Assembly (NCBI RefSeq): GCF_900141755.1
Contig: NZ_LT670844.1
Span: 5,986,501-6,050,500, forward strand
Source: Bradyrhizobium lablabi
GTDB taxonomy: Bacteria > Pseudomonadota > Alphaproteobacteria > Rhizobiales > Xanthobacteraceae
Reading direction: 5' to 3'
Length of the DNA: 64,000 bases
The translations under genes and the position numbers were made by a program. This document shows, piece by piece, positions 35,719-42,399 of this stretch. The stretch's first letter is position 1. Every line of letters starts with the position of its first letter. The notes under the pieces are model-generated. The model was not told the origin of the DNA. It ran no database searches and worked only from the letters and a program-made list of their open reading frames with translations.

Positions 35719-35732
35719 AGTACGAACGTGCT
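35719..35732. promoter_or_regulatory. Conserved 14-base imperfect palindrome, copy 2
   Basis: Exact copy of AGTACGAACGTGCT, 8 bases after the luxR stop codon and upstream of a defunct exporter start. Confidence 0.4.
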
Positions 35733-35852
35733 ATCGCCTCGATGGTCGAATTCATGCTGTTACATTGGAGCGCTCAACCGTAACGATGGGCGCGAGATTG
35801 CCGAAGTACAGCGGGCAGTCGTTTGGTCCGAAGCGATGTTGGGTTGGGGTCC

Positions 35853-36129
35853 ATGGTTGGTGCTGGGGGCATCGCCGACAATCAGCGCGCATCTGCGCCG
35901 ACGATGCCCGTCGATATGGGCCTCGGCTGCCTTCGGCCGGTTCTGGCGCTAGCTGCTTGTCCCGCCAAGGTGACGATGTTGCAGGACTGGATCCTGGTCG
36001 ACGGCCGCCACGAAAAAATCCGCGCCGGTGCGCGTCTCCGCCGAGATCAAAACCGGCGACCGTCGCGTGATCGAGTATATTCTCTCGCCCGTCGTGCAGA
36101 CGGTGAAGGAAGCGGGGAGGGAGAAATAA
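35853..36129 (+). pseudogene. Exporter-start/adaptor-tail deletion fusion, copy A
   Basis: Begins like the exporter gene (MVGAGGIADNQRASAP... then VDMGLGCLRPVLALA, compare 31041 onwards). It then jumps, at 35940-35960, into the last part of the adaptor gene (PAKVTMLQDWILVDGRHEKI). About 3.4 kb of exporter and adaptor is missing. A 2-base loss near 36029 ('ccggtgcgcgtc' for 'ccggcatgcgcgtc') breaks the frame before the adaptor stop. The same join is present at 39791-40070, so one deletion product was later duplicated. Confidence 0.85.
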
Positions 36130-36145
36130 GCGTGGCGTTGTCTCA

Positions 36146-36240
36146 GATGCTGCTTCTTCCTCGTACGGCGAAACGGCTAAAGCAAACGCCAGATGCAAAT
36201 TTTCAGCGACCGAAGCTAACCGGATTTGATGATCCGGCTA
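36146..36240 (+). pseudogene. Fragment of the partner-gene family
   Basis: Translated LLLPRTAKRLKQTPDANFQR continuing PKLTGFDDPAN aligns with ILPRRSKMLKRSSGMSFQR and PKLTGWDDPTW of the partner genes at 40306 and 41608 (their residues ~147-178). Both ends of the gene are missing. It follows an adaptor-tail scar, as the intact partner genes do. Confidence 0.7.
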
Positions 36241-36279
36241 ACCGCGCGCACCCTGGCGTTTACGTGGTGATCGCGCCAA

Positions 36280-36329
36280 GCCGGTTGCCACGCGCTCGGT
36301 CGCGGCAGCTACGGCTGAAGCAGAGACAT
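36280..36329 (-). pseudogene. N-terminal fragment of the minus-strand partner gene
   Basis: Reading minus from 36329 gives MSLLQP, a stop codon, then LPRPSAW, matching MSLRQPYLLRPSAW at the start of the gene at 36345-37043. The nucleotide similarity covers about 36290-36345 versus 37006-37061. It is a tandem remnant lying immediately beyond the 3' end of the intact gene. Confidence 0.6.
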
Positions 36330-36344
36330 TGTGAGGTTGCCAAG

Positions 36345-37043
36345 TTACCGAGGCCTGCCCCGCGGCGGCCCTGTCTCTCCGTACACGTCCACCAGATGGG
36401 CCAGGTAGCCCGGGCGCATTTCCGGGGACGGCGGCAGACCACTGAAAAGATTGTCCTGGCTCTGGATGTTGGAGCAGGTCAGGTAAATGTATTCAAACGG
36501 ATCAAAATACGGCTTACGCCGCGATCCTTCGATATCAATTCCGATCCCGCCAATGTTCACCTCCGGCCGCAGCGGTTCACCCGGAGCGGCACCTATGAAT
36601 CCCATCCAGCGGCATCTGGGATTCTTGGCAATGATACATTCGCCAAAGAAGAGGCCGAGGTCGAAGATGGTGTTGAGTCCGCGCAGGCGTCCTGTCCACG
36701 GCATCCTCCAACGATAGAACGCCTGTCGAACCGTCTTGTTCCGAAGCCCCGCGACCAGCAGGGCCGCGTGGCCAGGAAACCACGCCGACACAGCCTCGAG
36801 ACCAGGACCTTCCAGCGCCAACTCAACGTCGAAGGCGCGCAGCAAATCGCGCAACGCTCCGATGCGCTCGGGCCGATGCTCGAAGAAATAGCGTTCGTTC
36901 TCTTTGGCGGAGTCGAAGTCCAGGAAGGCCGAATTCTTGCTGTGGGGAGGCGCGAAGAGCGGATAGTCGGACAGCGCTTTGCGCAGGCGCCGCGCGCGCC
37001 CCCATGCGCTCGGTCGCAACAGGTATGGCTGACGTAGAGACAT
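36345..37043 (-). CDS. Partner-family protein 1 (divergent member)
   Basis: A 232-residue protein, ATG at 37043, without a strong ribosome-binding site. It shares a scattered pattern with the proteins at 40306 and 41608: DYPLFAPPH against DYPLYDPPH; an acidic helix with YFFEHRPERIGALRDLLRAF against YFMRVRLERFAYFQNWLRRY; and PWTGRLRGLNTIFDLG...GECIIAKNP against PWTGENAGNNVVFDMG...GEIIIANCP. No signal peptide or membrane segment is seen. It is transcribed divergently from the secreted-protein gene at 37131, 87 bases away. Its family is unknown to me; immunity protein, chaperone or modifying enzyme are possibilities, all inferred from context. Confidence 0.65.
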   Translation of the reverse strand: MSLRQPYLLRPSAWGRARRLRKALSDYPLFAPPHSKNSAFLDFDSAKENERYFFEHRPERIGALRDLLRAFDVELALEGPGLEAVSAWFPGHAALLVAGLRNKTVRQAFYRWRMPWTGRLRGLNTIFDLGLFFGECIIAKNPRCRWMGFIGAAPGEPLRPEVNIGGIGIDIEGSRRKPYFDPFEYIYLTCSNIQSQDNLFSGLPPSPEMRPGYLAHLVDVYGETGPPRGRPR

Positions 37044-37130
37044 TGCGAGTGTGCCAAGGTTTGCCGAGAGAACAAGCCCCTTCGGGCAAGCAGGATGTAG
37101 CAGAGTTTATACTGAAGAAGGAATGCCGAC

Positions 37131-39764
37131 ATGGCGTCGTCTGATCAAAATACAAATTTTGGGTTCGGTCCCGTAATTGTCACGCCTTTCGGGCTCATGG
37201 TCGTCGGAAACGGACAACTTAACGTCACGCTATTCCCGGACATCATGTTGCCGAGACGAGACTTCTTCATGAGTTCGCTCAACGGCTCCATTGGTCCCGG
37301 CACCACGCTCAGTGCTGTCCTGCCTCCCGATCAGTTTAACGTGCAAACCTATTCCAATGTCGCACCGCGCTCGGTGACATGGACAGACGCTCAGGCGCAG
37401 GGGCTCAACTATTGGCAAACGATCAATAGAAATGGGGCTGCTGCCGAAGCCGAATCACGCAGTTTGGCGGTGGAAGATCGCGGTGCTTCTTCGGTCATTT
37501 CTAGCCAGGACTACAGAAATCCCAACGGGAGCGGGCAGTTTTGGCGCCAGATCGACAGCCAGGCTGTTTACGGGTCTTTCTTGCGTTTGAACGGGAACGC
37601 GATCGAGCAGATCGAAAGCAAGGCAGGGGAGCCCACCGGTCAAGCGCTTGTGCGCGCGCAAGCCCAAGCCGTGTTCGACACCCAGCAGGTGCAGATCCCG
37701 GTGTCGATGGCCGATCAAATGCGGGCAAATGGTTTCGCAATCGATGGGGTCGTTTCGCAACAGGGCGACGGAATCCTCATTCCCGCTGCGCGAGCTGGCG
37801 ACATCACGGCGGCGCGGGAAGGCGGACTTGAGACCCGCGCCATGGGCGGTTTGTTGACCGGTGCCGGGTTCGGCTTGGACGCGATGAATTTCGCCGCGGC
37901 GCAGTTGGCGGACGGAGGCACGTTCGGGTCAAACACTGAAGCCTTTCTTTCGCAAGCCGCACCAGCGTACATTGGAATCGGTGGTGGGGCGATAGCGGGC
38001 GCCATCTCAGGCGGTGAGTGGGCAGCCGCGGCAAGGTGGGCGGGTATCGGTGGTCTCGGCGGCAGCGTCTTGGGTAGTGCCTTGACGCAAGCCGCGGCGT
38101 TTGTCGGCGACAATTATCAGTTCGGACCGCAATCCCAACAAGCGCTTACTAACAATGCCGTTGGCTGGGGAGGCGCGTTCGCTGGCGGCGGATTGGCCTG
38201 GTCGCTCGGAAGCACCTTCGGCAGTGGATTCGGTGTCGGCGGCCTTGTAACTGGAGGCGCTCTTCTCAATTTACAGATGTATCAGAGTATCGCCGCCACG
38301 GATCCACAACGGGCTGTAAATTTGCAGGCTGCGGCAGCAGGGGATATTCAAGCGGCGGGTGGAGTCTATGATCCAAATGGTCCCTTCTACGTATCGCCGG
38401 ATCCGGTGTTGCAGCCACAGCCGTTCAACCCCGGTCCACGGCCTGGGGAACTTGCGCCAGTAGTTCCGGCGTTTCAACCCGACGCGCAATACGACGCGTT
38501 GGGAAATTTCCTTGGAAATTACCCAACACCCTCCGTTGACACAGGCGCGAACCAAATTCCGTATTGGTCCGGCGCGACGGTTCCCACAAACCCGCTGACT
38601 GCCAACGGCATCACGCCGGGCTTCAGTCTTATCAATGGCGCGCTCCTAAACACCCAGAGCGGGCAGCTAGCGTTTGGAACGCCGAACGGACCATCCAACA
38701 CCACCACCAACTGGCCCGGCTTTTTTTCCAATAACACTGGCTCCACGCCCACGATCGATGCCAACGCGTTGAACGGGCTGAACCTGACTGCGCCGCTGAC
38801 TGAATTTAACAATGCGACAGCTGGGATGAATTACATCCCGACTGATAACTCCGTTTGGAACAACGTCCCCACCGACGCACCGTATACCTACGCCCCTGGT
38901 CCCACCGTCTCCGGCGAACCCGTCGTACTCGACCTGACCGGCAACGGCATCAACATCACCCAGCTCGGATCGAGCGGCCAGTTCCACGACATGACCGGCA
39001 ATGGCTATCAGAACCGCACCGCGTGGGCGGGCGCCGGCAATGGCGTGCTGGCGATCGATCTCAAGGGCACCGGCAAGATCGATTCGCCGAACGAGTATCA
39101 GTTCACCAACTGGGATCCGACCGCGACTTCGGACATGCAGGCGCTGCGCGACGTGTTCGATACCAACCACGACGGCAAGCTCGATTCGGGTGACGCCGAC
39201 TGGAGCAAGTTCGGCGTGCTGGTGACCAACGCCGACGGCACCACCACGTTCGAGACGCTGACCCAGCTCGGCATCACCTCGATCAATCTCACCACCGACA
39301 ACAACAAGAACGTGCTGGCGGATGGCTCGGTGATTTCAGGCCAGAGCACCTATACCAAAGCCGACGGCACGACCGGCGCCGCGGCCGACGTGTCGCTCGC
39401 CTACGACGCCAACGGCTATGCGACATCGCAGACCGTCACCAAGAATGCCGACGGCTCGACCACGATCGACGTCAAGGCAACCAATCCCGACGGCAGCCTC
39501 GCCAACGAGACCGTCTCCACCACCAGCGCCGACGGCGCGTCGCGGACGTTTCGTCGACGCCTGCCACGAAAAAATCCGCGCCGGAATGCCCGTCTCCGCC
39601 GAGGCCGAAATCGGCGATCGCCGCGCGCTCATCGCCCTGCCGAAATAATCTCCCATAGTACGAACGTGCTATCGCCTCGATGGTCGAATTCATGCTGTTA
39701 CATTGGAGCGCTCAACCGTAACGATGGGCGCGAGATTGCCGAAGTACAGCGGGCAGTCGTTTGA
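37131..39764 (+). CDS. Large type I secretion substrate, truncated by recombination
   Basis: An 877-codon frame with a good ribosome-binding site (GAAGGA). Residues 1-235 are unique. Residues ~237-385 are Gly/Ala-rich with glycine-zipper-like hydrophobic stretches. Residues ~385-590 are Pro/Asn-rich. From ~593 (PVVLDLTGNGINITQLGSS) comes a module nearly identical in DNA to the giant gene (38918-39548 versus 44018-44651), including an EF-hand-like DTNHDGKLDSGD. At 39549, right after SADGASRT, the sequence switches into an out-of-frame adaptor-tail scar, so the last ~72 codons are junk. It lacks the repeats and any C-terminal secretion signal. I regard it as a truncated gene, possibly a silent donor of an alternative N-terminus. 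Confidence 0.75.
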   Translation: MASSDQNTNFGFGPVIVTPFGLMVVGNGQLNVTLFPDIMLPRRDFFMSSLNGSIGPGTTLSAVLPPDQFNVQTYSNVAPRSVTWTDAQAQGLNYWQTINRNGAAAEAESRSLAVEDRGASSVISSQDYRNPNGSGQFWRQIDSQAVYGSFLRLNGNAIEQIESKAGEPTGQALVRAQAQAVFDTQQVQIPVSMADQMRANGFAIDGVVSQQGDGILIPAARAGDITAAREGGLETRAMGGLLTGAGFGLDAMNFAAAQLADGGTFGSNTEAFLSQAAPAYIGIGGGAIAGAISGGEWAAAARWAGIGGLGGSVLGSALTQAAAFVGDNYQFGPQSQQALTNNAVGWGGAFAGGGLAWSLGSTFGSGFGVGGLVTGGALLNLQMYQSIAATDPQRAVNLQAAAAGDIQAAGGVYDPNGPFYVSPDPVLQPQPFNPGPRPGELAPVVPAFQPDAQYDALGNFLGNYPTPSVDTGANQIPYWSGATVPTNPLTANGITPGFSLINGALLNTQSGQLAFGTPNGPSNTTTNWPGFFSNNTGSTPTIDANALNGLNLTAPLTEFNNATAGMNYIPTDNSVWNNVPTDAPYTYAPGPTVSGEPVVLDLTGNGINITQLGSSGQFHDMTGNGYQNRTAWAGAGNGVLAIDLKGTGKIDSPNEYQFTNWDPTATSDMQALRDVFDTNHDGKLDSGDADWSKFGVLVTNADGTTTFETLTQLGITSINLTTDNNKNVLADGSVISGQSTYTKADGTTGAAADVSLAYDANGYATSQTVTKNADGSTTIDVKATNPDGSLANETVSTTSADGASRTFRRRLPRKNPRRNARLRRGRNRRSPRAHRPAEIISHSTNVLSPRWSNSCCYIGALNRNDGREIAEVQRAVV
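39549..39648 (+). pseudogene. Adaptor-tail to luxR-tail junction scar
   Basis: Bases 39549-39625 match the adaptor 3' region (gtcgacg...cacgaaaaaatccgcgccgg; translated VDACHEKIRAGM). They then run into the last codons of luxR (LIALPK, stop at 39646-39648), with the same downstream 'tctcccatag' as after the intact luxR at 35710. Two unrelated gene ends are therefore fused here, marking another recombination point. Confidence 0.8.
39657..39670. promoter_or_regulatory. Conserved 14-base imperfect palindrome, copy 3
   Basis: Third exact copy of AGTACGAACGTGCT, again directly after a luxR 3' end and upstream of an exporter-start remnant. Confidence 0.4.
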
Positions 39765-39790
39765 TCTGAAGTGATGTTGGGTTGGGGTCC

Positions 39791-40070
39791 ATGGTGGGTG
39801 CTGGGGGCATCGCCGACAATCAGCGTGCATCTGCGCCGGTGACGCCCGTCGATACAGGGCTCGGCTGTCTTGGGCCGGTTCTAGCGCTAGCTCGCCTATC
39901 CCGCCAAGGTGACGCTGCTGCAGGACTGGATCCTGGTCGACGGCCGCCACGAAAAAATCCGCGCCGGCATGCGCGTCTCCGCCGAGATCAAGACCGGCGA
40001 CCGCCGCGTGATCGAATATATTCTCTCGCCTGTGATGCAGGCGGTGAAGGAAGCGGGGAGGGAGAGGTGA
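39791..40070 (+). pseudogene. Exporter-start/adaptor-tail deletion fusion, copy B
   Basis: Starts MVGAGGIADNQRASAPVTPV as in copy A, then joins the adaptor tail at 39885-39905 ('gctagctcgcctatcccgcc'). In this copy the two parts are out of frame. The region from 39646 to 40070 is very similar to 35708-36129, so the whole segment was duplicated after the deletion had formed. It ends with the adaptor stop at 40068-40070. Confidence 0.85.
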
Positions 40071-40212
40071 ATTTTTGGACCCGAGAAAAATGCGGACTAA
40101 CGAGCGTTTTGCGACAGTCTCATTGGCTCAAACGGATTTGTTCGAACGGTTTTTGCGTCGGTTGCAACGCCGGATCATCCCTTGAGGCAACGTGTAATCT
40201 GAGATTATCGCG

Positions 40213-40305
40213 ATGACCCAATCTCCTTTTGGAACAGCGGGTGCGCTCACAGGATTTCGCCTCTATTCCTTCGGAACCGTCCTTGTCGTTCGGATCGAGG
40301 CGTAG
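40213..40305 (+). CDS. Conserved 30-codon frame in phase with partner gene 2
   Basis: MTQSPFGTAGALTGFRLYSF followed by GTVLVVRIEA and TAG. The stop codon is immediately followed by the ATG of the partner gene in the same frame. The same arrangement and length occur at 41515-41607. It may be a leader peptide for translational coupling, or an N-terminal extension separated by a fixed amber codon. No strong ribosome-binding site is seen. Confidence 0.35.
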   Translation: MTQSPFGTAGALTGFRLYSFGTVLVVRIEA

Positions 40306-41100
40306 ATGCTTCTGCCTCACATGTGGCTAAGAAAATTCTGGCTGCGGCGCGCGATGCGCGACTACCCACTGTACGATCCGCCGCACAAGGTCGAGGAGTA
40401 TCTTCTTTCCAGAGAGCAGGCGACGGAGAACTTCGACTACTTCATGCGCGTGCGGTTGGAGCGCTTTGCGTATTTTCAAAATTGGCTCCGGCGCTACTTC
40501 TGGGTGGCGATCACGTCGGATGAAAGAGGTGTCAAAGCGCTCAGCCGCTGGGGCAACAGGTATGCCGGGCTCTTGCTCGTCATTGGTCCTGATGGCGATC
40601 CAACGGATTCCTATTTCACCTACGATCCGCCATGGACGGGCGAGAACGCTGGAAACAACGTCGTGTTCGACATGGGCATCGCGCTCGGCGAAATCATCAT
40701 CGCCAATTGCCCGAAGCTGCATTGGGCCCTCGAGCCGACGTCCGCGATCCTGCCCCGCAGATCGAAGATGCTCAAGCGATCGTCCGGCATGAGTTTCCAG
40801 AGACCGAAGCTGACCGGTTGGGATGATCCCACCTGGACTTCCTCATCGCTTCATGAGGCTGAGGCTGTCGCGCGTCAAATGATGCGGTACATGACGACGT
40901 TTAAGGGACGCAGTCGCTTCAACCGATGCCACAAGGCAGATCGGCTTCTGATCCGCGACCAGCTTCTAAATGGATTCAAGGGGACACTTCGGGATTATCC
41001 CGCGGGGGACCCCTACAAGCTCCGCGGCCAGATGTCAGCGGACGACTATGCCAGACTGGTTGATTCAGAAACAGACGAAGAGGACAACGGCGATGAGTGA
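40306..41100 (+). CDS. Partner-family protein 2
   Basis: A 264-residue soluble protein, rich in Trp, Tyr and Arg in its first 80 residues (RKFWLRRAMRDYPLYDPPHK; RLERFAYFQNWLRRYFWVAI). Central motif: PPWTGENAGNNVVFDMGIAL then GEIIIANCP. The tail is very acidic (ETDEEDNGDE). There is no signal peptide. Its last 8 bases overlap the ATG of a secreted-protein gene stub, whose Shine-Dalgarno (GAAGAGGA) lies inside this gene. It is almost identical to the protein at 41608 for residues 1-176, then differs strongly at ~177-227 before matching again. The function is unknown; the arrangement fits an immunity, chaperone or maturation protein made together with the secreted protein. Confidence 0.75.
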   Translation: MLLPHMWLRKFWLRRAMRDYPLYDPPHKVEEYLLSREQATENFDYFMRVRLERFAYFQNWLRRYFWVAITSDERGVKALSRWGNRYAGLLLVIGPDGDPTDSYFTYDPPWTGENAGNNVVFDMGIALGEIIIANCPKLHWALEPTSAILPRRSKMLKRSSGMSFQRPKLTGWDDPTWTSSSLHEAEAVARQMMRYMTTFKGRSRFNRCHKADRLLIRDQLLNGFKGTLRDYPAGDPYKLRGQMSADDYARLVDSETDEEDNGDE

Positions 41101-41372
41101 TTTCAACAATCGGAGTCTGAGCTATTCCTTTGGAGGCAGCCTCTACGGTACGGGCATCGGCGTACTGAACGTTTATCCTTGGGCAGAAGGTGCTTATCGG
41201 TCTTACCTCGGCAGCGCCGATACGGTAACGATCGCGCCTGCTCTCGAAAAGGCAATTACAAACGCCGGGCATGCGCGTCTCCGCCGAGATCAAGACCGGC
41301 GACCGCCGCGTGATCGAATATTTGCTCTGGCCGGTGGTGCAGGCGGTGAGGGAAGCCGGGAGGGAGAGATGA
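41093..41372 (+). pseudogene. Stub of a secreted-protein gene fused to an adaptor tail
   Basis: Begins MSDFNNRSLSYSFGGSLYGT like the giant gene at 42392 and follows it for about 59 codons (to ITNAG). At ~41267 it enters the adaptor tail (catgcgcgtctccgcc...), out of frame, running to the adaptor stop at 41370-41372. The join falls on a short shared 'gccgg' sequence. The rest of the secreted protein is gone. The shift leaves a junk C-terminus reading to about 41518. Confidence 0.85.
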
Positions 41373-41514
41373 GTTCTTGGCCCTGGAAAGAAGTCTGGAC
41401 TAACGAGCGTCTTGCGGCAGTCTCATTGGCGGAAGCGGATTTGTTCGAACGGTCTTGCGTCGGATGCGGTGTCGATGCAGCCCTTGGGGCAACGTGTAAT
41501 CTGAGATCATCGCG

Positions 41515-41607
41515 ATGACCCAATCTCCTTCTGGCGCAGCGGTTTCACTCACAGGATTTCGCCTGTATTCCTTCGGAACCCTCCTTGTCGTTCGGATCGA
41601 GGCGTAG
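41515..41607 (+). CDS. Conserved 30-codon frame in phase with partner gene 3
   Basis: MTQSPSGAAVSLTGFRLYSF followed by GTLLVVRIEA and TAG, directly abutting the ATG of the partner gene in the same frame. Compared with 40213-40305, most differences change the amino acid (positions 6-11), while the C-terminal half is kept. Confidence 0.35.
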   Translation: MTQSPSGAAVSLTGFRLYSFGTLLVVRIEA

Positions 41608-42399
41608 ATGCTTCTGCCCCAAATGTGGCTAAGAAAATTCTGGCTGCGGCGCGCCTTACGCGACTACCCGCCTTACGATCCGCCGCACAAGGTCGAGGAG
41701 TATCTTCTTTCCAGAGAGCAGGCGACAGAGAATTTCGACAACTTCATGCGCGTGCGGCTGGAGCGCTTCGCGTATTTTCGAAATTGGCTCCGGCGCTATT
41801 TCTGGGCGACGATCACGCCGGACGAAAGAGGTATCCGGGCGCTCAGCCGCTGGGGCAACAGGTATGCCGGGCTCTTGCTCGTCATTGGTCCTGATGGCCA
41901 TCCAACGGATTCCTATTTCACCTACGACCCACCATGGACCGGCGAGAACGCCGGAAACAACGTCGTGTTCGACATGGGCATCGCGCTTGGAGAAATCATC
42001 ATCGCCAATTGCCCGAGGCTGCATTGGGCCCTCGAGCCCACGTCCGCGATCCTGCCCCGCAGATCGAAGATGCTCAAGCGATCGCCCGGCATGAGTTTCC
42101 AGAGACCGAAGCTGACCGGCTGGGATGATCCTACTTGGGATGCGTCACCACTTCATCAGGTCCATAGCTTTGCTCATGAGATGCTCTATCTGTCGACCTA
42201 CCCGAGCGCCTGTCGTTACTACCAGCGCAGCAAAGAAAGTCGCCGCAATGTCCGGGAATGGCTTCTAAACATGTTCAAAAGCATACTTCGAGACTATCCC
42301 GCAGGTGATCCTTACAAACTCCGGGATGAGATGTCGGCGGGCGATTATTCGAGGCTGATGGATTCAGAAACAGAGGAAGAGGACAACGGCGATGAGTGA
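41608..42399 (+). CDS. Partner-family protein 3, coupled to the giant secreted protein
   Basis: A 263-residue paralogue of the protein at 40306. Shared features: DYPPYDPPHKVEEYLLSREQ, WGNRYAGLLLVIGPDG, PPWTGENAGNNVVFDMG, RPKLTGWDDPTW, and the acidic end ETEEEDNGDE. Residues ~177-226 (DASPLHQVHSFAHEMLYLST onward) are unrelated or very diverged from the sister copy, whereas the flanks are over 90% alike. It overlaps the start of the 4,841-residue gene by 8 bases (gcgATGAGTGA), so the two are translationally coupled. A cytoplasmic protein acting on, or protecting against, that product is the simplest reading; this is inference. Confidence 0.8.
   Translation: MLLPQMWLRKFWLRRALRDYPPYDPPHKVEEYLLSREQATENFDNFMRVRLERFAYFRNWLRRYFWATITPDERGIRALSRWGNRYAGLLLVIGPDGHPTDSYFTYDPPWTGENAGNNVVFDMGIALGEIIIANCPRLHWALEPTSAILPRRSKMLKRSPGMSFQRPKLTGWDDPTWDASPLHQVHSFAHEMLYLSTYPSACRYYQRSKESRRNVREWLLNMFKSILRDYPAGDPYKLRDEMSAGDYSRLMDSETEEEDNGDE

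Larger units (their letters stand above)
40071..42391. repeat. Tandem duplication of the partner/secreted-start cassette
   Basis: Bases 40071-41092 and 41373-42391 are two copies of the same unit: spacer, 30-codon frame, partner gene, start of a secreted-protein gene. The offset is about 1,302 bases. Between them lie the stub of the first secreted-protein gene and an adaptor-tail scar (41093-41372). Identity is high except for the spacer near 40140-40190 and an internal stretch of the partner gene. Confidence 0.85.

Noticed and set aside
35823-37037. 404-codon plus-strand frame
   Set aside because: It strings together an exporter-adaptor scar, a partner-gene fragment and the antisense of the minus-strand partner gene; the minus-strand gene has the family motifs.
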